The notes: generated by a model from the sequence alone, not told the origin. DNA of 64,000 bases from Anniella stebbinsi (GCA_029215795.1 JARDYH010000003.1:172062382-172126381), one strand, 5' to 3'; shown: positions 1-11,284, numbered from the stretch's first letter. Numbers and translations are program-made.

Positions 1-373
1 ATCTGCTTCAGAAACTTGAGCAACTTCATGAGTAGCCTCAACTTCAGTACAACTGGGGTGGGGAAAAAGGGAAACTCCAGAGTGCAAGAGTTTGCACGTG
101 CTTAAGGGGCTCATTGGATCAGCAGCTAGATATTAAAGAAAAAAGCTCTCAGTTGCGCTTCTTTGCAGTCTTTTGTAATTCCTTCATAATCCCCTTGGCT
201 GTTTGTAAAGATGGTGTAGATGTGAATACAGACGCTCAATATAAAACTATCAGATTTACTCCCAAAGATGACCTGTTTGCTAAACAAGACAGTTTTTCAG
301 ATCACTGTTGTAGACTGATTGTACATCTGTGATATGTATTATAAAATAGGCTTCTGTCATATTTTACTGATTT

Positions 374-470
374 AGGCTGCCATCCTACACCTCCTTACCT
401 GGTAGAAACCCCCATTGGACTCAGTGTGACTTACTTCTGAGTACACATGTGTAGAGTTGCACTGTTAAAT
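374..470 (-). mobile_element. Short palindromic element, family A
   Basis: Read on the - strand, this stretch starts near GTGCAACTCTACACATG, passes through CTCAGAAGTAAGTC and TCCAATGGG, and ends near GTGTAGGATGGCAGCC. The two ends are imperfect inverted copies of each other, which fits a very short non-autonomous DNA transposon. The same core (CTCAGAAGTAA) recurs at 2663, 18376 and 18488, with a partial copy at 48795. The superfamily is not determined. Confidence 0.55.
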
Positions 471-653
471 CCAGTTTTCTAGCGATCATGTTTCAAACAG
501 GATAAGTTAAGTTGTTTTCATCCAGAATGTATTGTTCCAATACTGGTGATGATTCAGTTATAGTAAAGAATCACTGAACTGAATTCATTTTTCTCTCTCT
601 CCAAAAAAACCTCTAAAGAAAGCATCTTTCAGACCTGAGTATTCAAAACACAA

Positions 654-881
654 TGGCTCAATTCAGATGACACGATAGTCAATGGTGGGGTAATAATAAA
701 CTTTACAGTTGTTCATCTAGGGGGTACTCCCCACACAACATGGTAATAAATAATCAACTGTGGTGTGTATGAGGATCAACGCTGAGTTGACTATGGCAGC
801 ATTCGGATGACACAATAGTCAAAACAACTGACGATTGTTTCCCCCACACCAGTTGTTTATTGTGTCATCCGAATTGAACCA
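654..881. mobile_element. Palindromic MITE with TIR TGGTTCAATTCGGATGACAC
   Basis: The left end reads TGGCTCAATTCAGATGACAC and the reverse complement of the right end reads TGGTTCAATTCGGATGACAC, so the element has about 20-bp terminal inverted repeats. The interior holds further inverted copies of the ATGACACAATAGTCAA core (around 806-870). At about 228 bp with no coding capacity it is a non-autonomous DNA transposon. I could not identify a clean target-site duplication, so the superfamily is open. Confidence 0.65.
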
Positions 882-1144
882 ATTTGTTGCAGAGAAGATG
901 TTGGGCATTATTTTGCATTTTGCTTATATTTAGTTGGCTATGAAGAGTCCTCAAGAAATGGCATAACTGGGAGTGACTTTGCTTTGAGGTGTGGCCAATA
1001 ATTAGTGCAATAATTTATGCAACTTTAGGTTTTTATAAATGTTATGCTATTTTGCGACTAATCTAGAAATAATGGTACACTATGCCAACATGGGGAGGGA
1101 AGAGAAAGACACAGTATTTATTATGAAGGATTTTGGAGAGAATC

Positions 1145-1605
1145 ATATGGGGGGACTCCTCCTTCCAAAAACTTTAGCCTGCTCGTCCCCTGAGGTCTTC
1201 AGGGGAGGCCCTGCTATCCATCCCACCACCATCACAGGCACGCTTGGTGGGAACGAGGGAGAGGGCCTTCTCAGTGGCTGCCCTGGGGCTCTGGAACTCT
1301 CTTCCCAGGGAACCTAGACTGGATCCCTCCTTGGTGTGCTTTCGGAGGCAGGCTAAAACTTTTCTGTTTCTGCAGGCCTTTGGGGAGTAATACAGATCTT
1401 TGTGGATGTACTGCTTATAGTTTGGATTTTTAATTATGTTTTTAAATGTTTTAAATATTTTTAAATTGTACTGTGTTTAATTATATTTAATTTTTTTGTA
1501 TATCGCTATTTGTTTTAACTGTATATGTTTTAATTTGTAAGCCTCCTTGAGTCCCATTATTGGGAAAAAGGTGAGATATAAATAAATATAATAATATAAG
1601 GGAAG
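1145..1605 (+). mobile_element. L2/CR1-type LINE 3' end, 5'-truncated
   Basis: The sequence around 1230-1380 resembles the end of an L2/CR1-type ORF2: GGGAACGAGGGAGAGGGCCT, then the region around CTCTGGAACTC that gives the common W-N-(D/S)-L-P motif, then a TTTCGGAGGCAGGCTAAAAC stretch. It is followed by an A/T-rich 3' UTR ending in AAATAAATATAATAATA near 1600. No long open frame is left. It is an old 5'-truncated insertion in the sense orientation of GRIK2. Confidence 0.6.
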
Positions 1606-2662
1606 CTGTTTTTGAATTTGGATCCTATCACTGCATGATCAGTGTGTGCAGGGGAGAGCATTTATATCAGACTGCAATATGCAGTCTGCTAGGAATGCCA
1701 GAAACATACCATGGAATGTTGTATGTGCAGATTCCTTGCCAATTTGAAGGCTCTATAGTCTTATCGAGACCTTAAGCTTGGGATTTTGAGACAATTTCTC
1801 AGCTGTCAGATATAGGTAAGCTTTCTTTAAAGCTAGTATTTTCAGACTTAATTTCTAATCCAAGTTTCTTGACGTGAAACAAAGCATTGTAAGGCCCATC
1901 TCTCTGCCATATGGGGTGGCACTGCTTTCAAACCTAATAATAGAGGCTAAGTGTTCTCATGCCGCGTCTTAAATTATAATTTGTATTTGACAGCAGGCAG
2001 TATGAGTAGACGTGAACATTTCACTCGCCTTTCTTTAAACGCAGGTGACATTGTATAGTCTCTGGCAGTAAAACAGAAGACCTATGTCAGGGCACATAAG
2101 CAGCTCCCTTGATTTATCTTCCTTGACATCATTCAGCATGATGAGCAATAGCAATTACCTAACAAAGGACCGCTACCCTATGATTTTCAAGAGGGGGAAA
2201 GAAGACAAGGTTTCTATAAAGCAATTCTTTTGCTTGTATCTAATTCTTAGCTCATCTCCAGGTTGAACATACCTCAGTAGTTATCATACAAGCAGTGCTT
2301 CCTATGTTATTTACATGGGTTCTTTGTAGAAATCCACTCCCTACTTTTGAGAAATTCTTTCCTCCATGCAAAACAGGCTTCCTGCACCCCAGGGCTCTTC
2401 TCAGACAGGCTTTCAGCCTATGTGACCATGTGACATTTCGAGTGTATGGGGAGCATCTTTAGAATTTTAAAAAATAACCAGAAGACTGGCCAGCCACCTC
2501 ACAGTCTCAGTAAGATAAACAAAACCTTCCCCCAGCTCTCTACTTATAAATTTGTTTGAAATTTCCCCCTTCCCTTTCATGTAACTCCCCCATCCTGCCC
2601 ACCCCACCCCACCCAATTGCTGAAAATAAAAGTATAGCAATATTCAGCGCAGCACTAATTTA

Positions 2663-2749
2663 CAACACAATCCTCTACATATCTACTCAGAAGTAAATCC
2701 CATGTCCAGTGGGGATTACTCTCAGGTAAGTGGATATAGAATTGCAGTG
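2663..2749 (+). mobile_element. Short palindromic element, family A
   Basis: It contains CACAATCCTCTACATATCTA, CTCAGAAGTAAATCCCATG and CTCAGGTAAGTGGATATAGA, ending with AATTGCAGTG. The outer ends are inverted copies (CAATCCT...ATATAGAATTG). It belongs to the same family as the copies at 374, 18376 and 18488. Confidence 0.6.
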
Positions 2750-3424
2750 TTACATCTTAATACCATTCCCATAGGTCATTTGCATAATTTAAGACCATGA
2801 TGTGGAAATTCAGAATCAATTTGCACCAGCAATGATGAATAACATTGAAAACATTTCATAAAAGTTATATTTTTATGTCAGTTCAACATGTGATCATAAC
2901 TGCAAGACCCCAAGTCACCAGATGTCTTCACTTGGTGGCTTTAGCGATCCTCCCAGCATCTTTCTCCATTCCTTGTTTGTCCTTATCCTTTGCCTTTGGT
3001 GATAGGGAGGCAGTGGGTAGGGGAGGTTGCTCTGTCTCTTCTCTCTAGCTGCAGGGAAAATAGAGAGAGATGCGCACAAGCCCACTTGCTCTCCCATCGA
3101 TTCTGCAACAGAGCCACTGGGAGGTTTGGCCCAGTTCACGTCTCCTAAGGTATTGGAAGATGCTAATGCACATTGTGACATCTTTTCATGGTAGTGATCG
3201 CAGAGCCAGCAGTTTTTGAACTTGCCTAAATTCTCTGAGAATGAATTTAAAGTTCATTTCAGCTCCCTCCCATTTTCATTTTCAACCTATTCCTCAGTTT
3301 GTTTGAATGGGAAAAGTCTGTATTTAGAACAAGAAAAGTGTGCATTTCTGTGCACACTTTTCTCCCATTAACTAACACATGTATTTTGGGGAAAATGTGC
3401 ATTTCAAAAGTTACTTTTCAAACA

Positions 3425-3508
3425 ATGAGCTTTTCAATGTTATGGACCAGTGGGCTAGATGGACCAGTCTGACTCAGTAGAAGGCAGCTTTCTGTGTTCC
3501 TAATCTGG
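3425..3508 (+). repeat. LINE 3' tail-like fragment
   Basis: The string GGGCTAGATGGACCAGTCTG followed by GACTCAGTAGAAGGCAGCTT and TCTGTGTTCCTA resembles the 3' end of a CR1-like LINE family common in reptile genomes. It is too short to assign further. Confidence 0.45.
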
Positions 3509-4355
3509 AATGAATTGTCATTCATTAGTGTTACCTTGCATTTATTTTGAATGCTTAATCTAATTATATCCAGCTTTATAATGCCAACATGCTCCCTCGC
3601 CCCACCCACTTTTCTTTCTTTCTTTTTTTGCAGAATTACACCGTGGGGTTTATTTTGCCAGCACTATATTTTTCATTTCATGTAGGACCATTCGTGGCAG
3701 GAGCACCTTTCCTGCCTTTCTTCATTTGTGCTCTATGGACCATGAAAACTGCCATTACAAAGGGAGAGAACCCTGTATGAACTGTGTGTGGTTTTTTTTA
3801 ATCAGTTTTGTGCTGACACAACAAAATCAGCTAGTTCACTTAAAGCTTTACAGGCCTCAGCGGTTCTGATAAAATAAAATAAAAAACTCGAGGTCAGGGA
3901 ATAGAGGAGACCACTCATATAAAATGAGAGGTTATCTTTCATCTTTGATCCTTTCCTTGAAAACTGAATACTACAATGTTGTAGGAGACATTAAAATCAA
4001 ATTCAGTCCAGAAAGGAAGGTTATTTCATCTTTTTTTTTAATTAACAAAAAAAAAATCTTGTCTGAAAACATTACTGATGTGCAGAAATTCATCCTTTGT
4101 TGCATACATGATCTCCCATAAAATTTACCAATTAGACTTGCAGCTTCATCCAGCAAATTAATTCTTAAGATGGGAAGTGCTACTGACTAGTGCACTAGAA
4201 CAATAGAGAATGCTACAGTGTTATGCCAACATTACAGGCAGAGATTCAGGTGAAGATGTTTAGGATCAAGATGTAATTTGATTATTCCTAATTAAACCAG
4301 AGTGTCGTTTTTCATATTTTGGATGAGTATCTTTTATTTAGAATGTTATGATTTT

Positions 4356-4406
4356 ATATATATATATATATGTGTGTGTGTGTCATCTATCTATCTCTCA
4401 TAGATA

Positions 4407-4440
<34 letters not shown>
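4356..4440. repeat. Compound microsatellite (TA)n(TG)n(ATCT)n(GA)n
   Basis: Alternating TA runs into TG, then a short ATCT/ATAG palindromic part, then about 16 GA units. It abuts the left end of the truncated foldback element at 4449. Confidence 0.95.
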
Positions 4441-4443
<3 letters not shown>

Positions 4444-4448
4444 CACAC

Positions 4449-5605
4449 TAGGGATGTGCACTGACCCCCCGGATCGGATCGGATTGCGGATCGGAATCGG
4501 ACCTGGTGGACCGGATTGGATCGGATCGGAGGTTGGGCGGATCGGATCCGATTCCAATCTGAAAATCGGATGTCCGATTTTCGGATCGGACGCCATTTTG
4601 AATGCATTTCCCCATAGCCTAATATTGTGTTCCAAAAATGCCTATAACTTTTTCATTTTTAAAGATAGAAGGATGAGACTTGGGCACTTTGTAGATGGGT
4701 TATGGGTAGTTATCTGTGAGAAATTTCAGAAAGATTGGTGCTGGCATTTTGTGGCAATTTTTTAATAAATAACTAGGAATGCCTATAACTTTTTCATTTT
4801 TAAAGTTCCACACATGAAACTTTGCCACATTGCAGGTGATACATTGGGACCCATGTGTGTGAAATTTCAGAAACATAGGTGCTTGCTTTATGTGGCAATT
4901 AATTTTAGAAAAATGGGTAGCAGTGGGGTAAATACAGTTATGCCTTCAACTTTTTTATTTTTAAAGATACAAACAGGAAACTTGGGCACATTACAGGTAA
5001 CACTTTGCTTGATATGTGTGTGAAATTTCAGAAAGCTAGGTCCAGGCATGTAGTGTAACTTTTTTAGTTTACAAGTTAGAAGTCTGAAAGTTGCTCACTT
5101 TGTAGATGGGTTTGGGGTAGTTATCTGTCAGAAATTTCAGAAAGTTAGGTCCAGGCATTTGGTGGCTACGTGTTTTTTTAGATTAAAAGTTACAAATGTT
5201 TTTCCACAGAGGCTTGGGCTGTCAATTCACCCTGCTCCCCCGCCTCCCCCTCCCTTTTTTATCTGTCAAAACTCCGTGTTGTTGTAACTTTTAATCTAAA
5301 AAATTCATAGCCACCAAATGCCTGGACCTATCTTTCTGAAATTTCTGACAGATAACTACCCCTAACCCATCTACAAAGTGAGCAACTTTCAGACTTCTAA
5401 CTTTTAAAATAAAAAAGTTATAGGCGTTCCCTTCCTCGTTTTTCAAAAATACCTTGCCACTACATGCTTGAAGCTATGCTTCTGAAATTTATCACACATG
5501 TGAACCAAAGTGGTATTTCTAATGTGGAGAAATTTCAGAAGCATAGCTTCAAGCGTGTAGTGTCAAGGTATTTTTGAAAAATGAGGAAGGGAACGCCTAT
5601 AACTT
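4449..5605. mobile_element. Truncated foldback element with GGATC-rich terminus
   Basis: It begins with TAGGGATGTGCACTGACCCC, the same terminus as the complete element at 6609. A block rich in CGGATCGGAT repeats (about 4470-4590) follows, then the shared CGCCATTTTGAATGC sequence and the A/T-rich internal units carrying GCCTATAACTTTTTCATTTT and GAAATTTCAGAAA. Inner parts fold back: 5041-5215 matches 5281-5425 inverted, and about 5419-5506 matches 5527-5604 inverted. No matching right terminus is present, so the copy is truncated or deleted on the right. Confidence 0.7.
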
Positions 5606-5764
5606 CTTTAACACATTCAGCTGAATGTGCTTACAAATTCCTCTTCAAACCTGAGCATGTAGGAACACTGAGAGTGGGGCTTACATGCATGCCCACTTCC
5701 ACGTACCCAGTTTAGCTCTACATGCCACCAGGCACAGGCCTGAATAGGGCTAAGATGTTAGTAG

Positions 5765-5842
5765 AACATGATCTGATATATTTAATACTAGACTATGTAA
5801 TTCACTATCTGCCTTGAGTGCCATTTTTGTCAAAATGGTGGG

Positions 5843-5878
<36 letters not shown>

Positions 5879-6065
5879 TTTATTTCTTACCCGCCTCTCC
5901 GTCCGGATCGAGGCGGGGAACAACAACATGATAAAATACACAAAACTGATTAAAACATGACACATATTATTAAAACTGCATAAAAATCCTAAAACATCCT
6001 AAAAACATCCTAAAAACATCCTTAAAACATTCTAAATGCACCCATCGACTAGGCTGAGAACTTTT
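5765..6065 (-). mobile_element. L2 LINE 3' tail, severely 5'-truncated
   Basis: An (AAT)n run at 5848-5877 is followed by CAATTTATTTCTTACCCGCC and GATCGAGGCGGGGAACAACA, then repeated CATCCTAAAA strings. The stretch is nearly identical to the 3' end of the long L2 copy at 59169-59360, including the microsatellite, so it is the 3' UTR of the same family on the - strand. The 80 bp before the AAT run (TGCCTTGAGTGCC...GGTGGGATATA) look like another, older LINE tail. Confidence 0.8.
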
Positions 6066-6246
6066 CATGCATGGGAGTTTTTAAGGTCCCACCCTTAAAA
6101 CAACCACCACCTAAAAAGCCCCCCCTAAAGTGTAAAGGTGTTTGGCTCTGCCATCGGAAGGCATTGGTGTGCCTTATCGAGACACAAGTGGAAGTGCTTT
6201 CTGATCACACATGGGAAATTTGGAGCTTACCCCCTAAAACAATATT

Positions 6247-6367
6247 CACCAACTTGATGCCCTTCAGGTATTTTGGGCTCCAACTTCCCTCATCCCTGGT
6301 CATTGGCCATGGTGGCTAAGACTAATGGGAGCTGAAGGCCAAAACATATGGAGAGCACTAAGTTGAT
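6247..6367. mobile_element. Short palindromic element, family B
   Basis: The left half (CACCAACTTGATGCCCTTCA, then TTTTGGGCTCCAACTTCCC) is an imperfect inverted copy of the right half (ATGGGAGCTGAAGGCCAAAA, then GGAGAGCACTAAGTTGAT). Related copies lie at 20158 and 25571. It is a small foldback-type non-autonomous DNA element of about 120 bp. Confidence 0.6.
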
Positions 6368-6600
6368 TTCCCTAATCGTTGAAATATAAACATTACTGCT
6401 TCAATTATTCTTGTTTTCTATAGCACCCTGTTTGAGTAAATTGAAATTCCTTTCCTTCAATCTTCTTATTTTGTCTTTCTATCACCTGTAATCAGATAGG
6501 ATCCTGTAGCATTCAATGTTCAATTGTTTTCTCCACCATTACACCGTGCCACAGCCCATGTATTCAGTAGTCTCTGTCCATTCATAGGAATAACGAAATA

Positions 6601-6608
6601 GTTTTAAA
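6601..6608. repeat. Left target-site duplication GTTTTAAA
   Basis: These 8 bp are identical to 11277-11284, on the other side of the foldback element. An 8-bp duplication is typical of hAT-superfamily insertion. Confidence 0.85.
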
Positions 6609-8153
6609 TAGGGATGTGCACTGACCCCCCGGATCGGATCGGATAGCGGATCGGAATCGGACCTGGGGGGTCGGATTGGATCGGATCGGAGGATGGTCGG
6701 ATCGGATCGGACCCAATCCCGATCCGCGGATCGGATGTCCGATCCGGATCGGACGCCATTTTGAATGCTTTTTCCCATAGCAAAGTATTGTTTTACAAAA
6801 ATGCCTATAACTTTTTCATTTTTAATGATAGAAGGATGAAACATGGGGACATTGTAGACTGGTTAGGGATAGTTATCTGTGACAAATTTCAGAAAGATTG
6901 GTGCATGCATTTTGTGGCAATTAATTTTTTAATAAATAACCAGGAATGCCTATAACTTTGTCATTTTTAAAGTTACACACATCACACTTTGCCACATTGT
7001 AGGAGGTATCGTGGGACCTATATGTGTGAAATTTCAGAAACATAGGTGCTTGCCTTGTGTGGCAATTAATTTTATAAAAATGGGTAGTAGTGGGGTAAAT
7101 ACAGTTATGCCTCCCATTTTTCTATTTTTAAAGATACAAACAGGAAACATGGGCACATTACACGTAACACTTGGCTTGATGTATGTATGAAATTTCAGAA
7201 AAATAGGTGCTTGCCTTGTGTGGCAATTAATTTTTGAAACAATGAGGAAAGAAACACCTATAACTTTTTCATTTTTAAAGTTACACACATGAAACTTTGC
7301 CACATTGTAGGAGGTACCTTGGGACCTATGTGTGTGAAATTTCAGAGACATAGATGCTTGCCTTGTGTGGCAATTAATTTTAGAAAAATGGGTAGTAGTG
7401 GGGTAAATACATTTATGCCTCCCATTTTTTTATTTTTAAAGATACAAACAGGAAACTTGGGCACATTACAGGTAACACTTGGCCTGATATTTGTGTGAAA
7501 TTTCAGAAACATAGGTGCTTGCCTTGTGTGGCAATTAATTTTTGAAACAATGAGGAAAGAAATGCCTATAACTTTTTTATTTTAAAAGTTAGAAGTTTGA
7601 AAGTTGCTCACTTTGTAGATGGATTAGGGGTAGTTGTCTGTCAGAAATTTCAGAATGATAGGTCCAGGCATTTGGTGGCTATGAAGTTTTTAGATTAAAA
7701 GTTATAAAAGTTTTTCCACAGAGGCTTGGGCTGTCAATTGCACCCCCCTCCCCCGCCTCCCCCTCCCTTTTTTATCTGTCAAAACTCTGTGTTGTTGTAA
7801 AGGCAACGTTGGGGACTGGCTGGGAGCTTCCCCTTGGGGAAAAGCACAAGTCCCATAGCTTGCGCGAGAAGGGCGGCGCGCGCTCCTCGCAGGTAGGATC
7901 TTCAAGACAGCAGCATCAGCATCACCAGCATCAGGCAGACATTCAAATGGCAAAGTCCAACATTGGGGACTGGGTGGGAGCTTCCCCTTGGAGGCAGCTC
8001 TGTCTCCCACCTACCCACCCATCGCAGGCGGAGAAGAAGGGGGCGCGCACGCAGGAGCTGAGCATGGAGGGGAAGGAGGCAGCTTCCTGATTTACTTCTC
8101 TGTAGCAACTGCTCTGGGCAGAGAAACGGACGTTCGTGGGGAGGGGGGTTTAA

Positions 8154-8463
8154 AGGGATTCATTGCATAGCACTTGCCCATAGGGATTCATTGGACAGCA
8201 CTTGCCCATAGGGATTCATTGGACAGCACTTGCCCATAGGGATTCATTGCATAGCACTTGCCCATAGGGATTCATTGGACAGCACTTGCCCATAGGGATT
8301 CATTGCTTAGCACTTGCCCATAGGGATTCATTGCATAGCACTTGCCCATAGGGATTCATTGGACAGCACTTGCCCATAGGGATTCATTGGACAGCACTTG
8401 CCCATAGGGATTCATTGCATAGCACTTGCCCATAGGGATTCATTGGACAGCACTTGCCCATAG
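8154..8463. repeat. 28-bp minisatellite, 11 copies (left arm)
   Basis: The unit is CATAGGGATTCATTG followed by (GACAG/CATAG)CACTTGCC, 28 bp long, and I count 11 copies. Two main variants, GGACAG and GCATAG, alternate irregularly, with one GCTTAG copy. The mirrored array in the right arm (9424-9546) has only about four copies. Confidence 0.95.
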
Positions 8464-8992
8464 CTTGCTCGAGAAGGGCGGGGCGCGCTCCTCGCAGGTA
8501 GGATCTTCAAGACAACAGCATCAGCAGCATCAGCATCAGGCAGACATTCAAATGGCAAAGTCCAACATTGGGGACTGGCTGGGAGCTTCCCCTTGGGGAA
8601 AAGCACAAGTCCCATAGCTTGCACGAGAAGGGCGGTGCGCGCTCCTCGCAGGTAGGATCTTGAAGACAGCAGCATCAGCAGCATCAGCATCAGGCAGACA
8701 TTCAAATGGCAAAGTCCAACATTGGGGACTGGCTGGGAGCTTCCCCTTGGAGGCAGCTCTGTCTCCCACCTATCCACCCATCGCAGGCGGAGAAGAAGGG
8801 GGTGCACATGGAGGAGCTGAGCACAGAGGGGGAGAAGGCAGCTTCCTGATTTACTTCTCTGTAGCAACTGCTCTGGGCAGAGAAACGGACGTTCGTGGGG
8901 AGGGGGGTTTAAAGGGATTCATTGCATAGCACTTCCCCACTGAGAAACCATACTTGCCCATAGGGGTTCATTGCCTAGCACTTGCTGAAATC

Positions 8993-9420
8993 TTACAGGT
9001 GTTAGATACCATCTCCACACTGTCTTATAAAAATTCTCCTTAATTCTAATCGACAACAGCTTTAACATTCTTGCATTCCACAACCTCTCCCAGTTATAGT
9101 CATTAATTTTTTCCTTTACATCTTCTTCCCAGTTCGTTTTTATAGCTTTAGTAGAGTCCTGAAGATCATCGTCTATCAATATTTTATATATCTCACTAGT
9201 CAATCCTTTCTTATTTCTAATTCTTTTCTTCCTTTTAGTTCAATTAAATCTTCAAATCTTGTGTTGTTTCTGCAGTTCTTATTTTTCATTTTTCATACCT
9301 GAGTCCATTTTCCCAATTGTAAACATTTGAACCGGGCTATCTTTTGTCCTTTTAATATCTCTTTCATTCTTTTCATCCAATTCCTTAACTTAATTGTTTC
9401 CTGATCTTTCAAGTATGATT
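8993..9420 (-). pseudogene. L1 ORF2 C-terminal fragment in the foldback loop
   Basis: On the - strand, 9203 to about 8990 reads as a frame containing YKILIDDDLQD, NWEEDVKEKIN, WERLWNARML, IRIKENFYKTVWRWYLTP. The ENFYK...RWYLTP motif is characteristic of the region behind the RT domain in L1 ORF2. The preceding part (9420-9204) is A/G-rich on that strand with stops, also L1-like (LRNWMKRMKEIL). The fragment has no L1 3' end and fills exactly the gap between the two arms of the foldback element. Confidence 0.75.
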
Positions 9421-9423
9421 TCT

Positions 9424-9592
9424 CTATGGGAAGGTGCTATGCAATGAATCCCTATGGGCAAGTGCTATGCAATGAATCCCTATGGGCAAGCGCTGTCCAA
9501 TGAATCCCTATGGGCAAGTGCTATGCAATGAATCCCTATGGGCAAGTATGGTTTCTCAGTGGGGAAGTGCTATGCAATGAATCCCTTTAAAA
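9424..9592. repeat. 28-bp minisatellite, about 4 copies (right arm, inverted)
   Basis: The units GCTATGCAATGAATCCCTAT plus GGGCAAGT are the reverse complement of the left-arm array. The last unit (9562-9592) is set off by TATGGTTTCTCAGTGGGGAA, which also occurs inverted in the left arm (8933-8955). Confidence 0.9.
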
Positions 9593-11276
9593 CCCCTCCC
9601 CATGAACGTCCGTTTCTCTGCCCAGAGCAGTTGCTACAGAGAAGTAAATCAGGAAGCTGCCTTCTCCCCCTCCGTGCTCAGCTCTTCCATGTGCACCCCC
9701 TTCTTCTCCGCCTGCGATGGGTGGGTAGGTGGGAGACAGAGCTGCCTCCAAGGGGAAGCTCCCAGCCAGTCCCCAATGTTGGACTTTGCCATTTGAATGT
9801 CTGCCTGATGCTGATGCTGCTGATGCTGCTGTCTTGAAGATCCTACCTGCGAGGAGCGCGCACCGCCCTTCTCGCGCAAGCTATGGGACTTGTGCTTTTC
9901 CCCAAGGGGAAGCTCCCAGCCAGTCCCCAATGTTGGACTTTGCCATTTGAATGTCTGCCTGATGCTGCTGATGCTGCTGTCTTGAAGATCCTACCTGCGA
10001 GGAGTGCGCGCCGCCCTTCTCGAGCAAGCTATGGGACTTGTGCTTTTCCCCAAGGGGAAGCTCCCAGCCAGTCCCCAACGTTGCCTTTACAACAACACGG
10101 AGTTTTGACAGATAAAAAAGGGAGGGGGAGGCGGGGGAGGGGGGGTGCAATTGACAGCCCAAGCCTCTGTGGAAAAACATTTATAACTTTTAATCTAAAA
10201 AATTCGTAGCCACCAAATGCCTGGACCTATCATTCTGAAATTTCTGACAGACAACTACCCCTAATCCATCTACAAAGTGAGCAACTTTCAAACTTCTAAC
10301 TTTTAAAATAAAAAAGTTATAGGCATTTCTTTCCTCATTGTTTCAAAAATTAATTGCCACACATGGCAAGCACCTACGTTTCTGAAATTTCACACACATA
10401 TCAAGACATGTGTTACCTGTAATGTGCCCAAGTTTCCTGTTTGTATCTTTAAAAAAAAAAAAGTGGGAGGCATAACTGTATTTACCCCACTACTACCCAT
10501 TTTTCTAAAATTAATTGCCACACAAGGCAAGCATCTATGTTTCTGAAATTTCACACACATAGGTCCCAAGGTACCTCCTACAATGTGGCAAAGTTTCATG
10601 TGTGTAACTTTAAAAATGAAAAAGTTATAGGTGTTTCTTTCCTCATTGTTTCAAAAATTAATTGCCACACAAGGCAAGCACCTATGTTTCTGAAATTTAA
10701 CACACATATCAAGACATGTGTTACCTGTAATGTACCCAAGTTTCCTGTTTGTATCTTTAAAAATAAAAAAATGGGAGGCATAACTGTATTTACCCCACTA
10801 CTACCTATTTTTCTAAAATTAATTGCCACACAAGGCAAGCACCTGTGTTTCTGAAATTTCACACACATAGGTCCCAAGGTACCTCCTACAATGTGGCAAA
10901 GCTTCATGTGTGTAACTTTAAAAATGACAAAGTTATAGGCATTCCTGGTTATTTATTAAAAAATTAATTGCCACAAAATGCATGCACCAATCTTTCTGAA
11001 ATTTCTCACAGCTAACTATCCCTAACCATTCTACAATGTCCCCATGTTTCATCCTTCTATCATTAAAAATGAAAAAGTTATAGGCATTTTTGTAAAACAA
11101 TACTTTGCTATGGGAAAAAGCATTGAAAATGGCGTCCGATCCGCCGATCCGATCCGATCCGGATCGGACCTCATCGGATCGGATCGGAGGGTTGGTCGGA
11201 TCAGATCGGATTTTTCCAATTTTGGGGCGGATCGGATTCGGATTGTGGATCGGATCCTATCCGATGCACACCCCTA

Positions 11277-11284
11277 GTTTTAAA
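11277..11284. repeat. Right target-site duplication GTTTTAAA
   Basis: Identical to 6601-6608; see the foldback element at 6609-11276. Confidence 0.85.

Larger units (their letters stand above)
6609..11276. mobile_element. Complete 4.67 kb foldback DNA element with 8-bp TSD
   Basis: Both ends carry the same terminus: TAGGGATGTGCA on the left and TAGGGGTGTGCA on the reverse complement of the right. Identical 8-bp flanks (GTTTTAAA) show a genuine insertion. From the ends inward each arm has a GGATCGGAT-rich block (6629-6755; 11130-11265), A/T-rich internal units with GAAATTTCAGAAA and GTGTGGCAATTAATTTT (about 6760-7700; 10200-11120), a GC-rich module (CTGTCAATTGCACCCCCCTC and following), then a 28-bp tandem array. 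The arms run about 6609-8990 and 9421-11276, and the loop (8993-9420) is L1-derived. Arm-to-arm similarity looks very high by eye. No transposase frame is visible, so the element is non-autonomous. The hAT affiliation rests on TSD length only. Open frames within it mirror the repeat structure and are not genes. Confidence 0.85.

Noticed and set aside
114..332. 72-codon frame near the left edge
   Set aside because: No recognisable domain, splice signals or conservation cue; consistent with chance in intronic DNA.
8154..8463. 28-bp repeats as a CRISPR array
   Set aside because: The units are directly adjacent without spacers and lie inside a eukaryotic transposon.
7702..10209. Many overlapping frames of 60-151 codons on both strands as genes
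   Set aside because: The same peptides recur in both arms and in several frames. They follow the inverted and tandem repeat structure and resemble no protein family.
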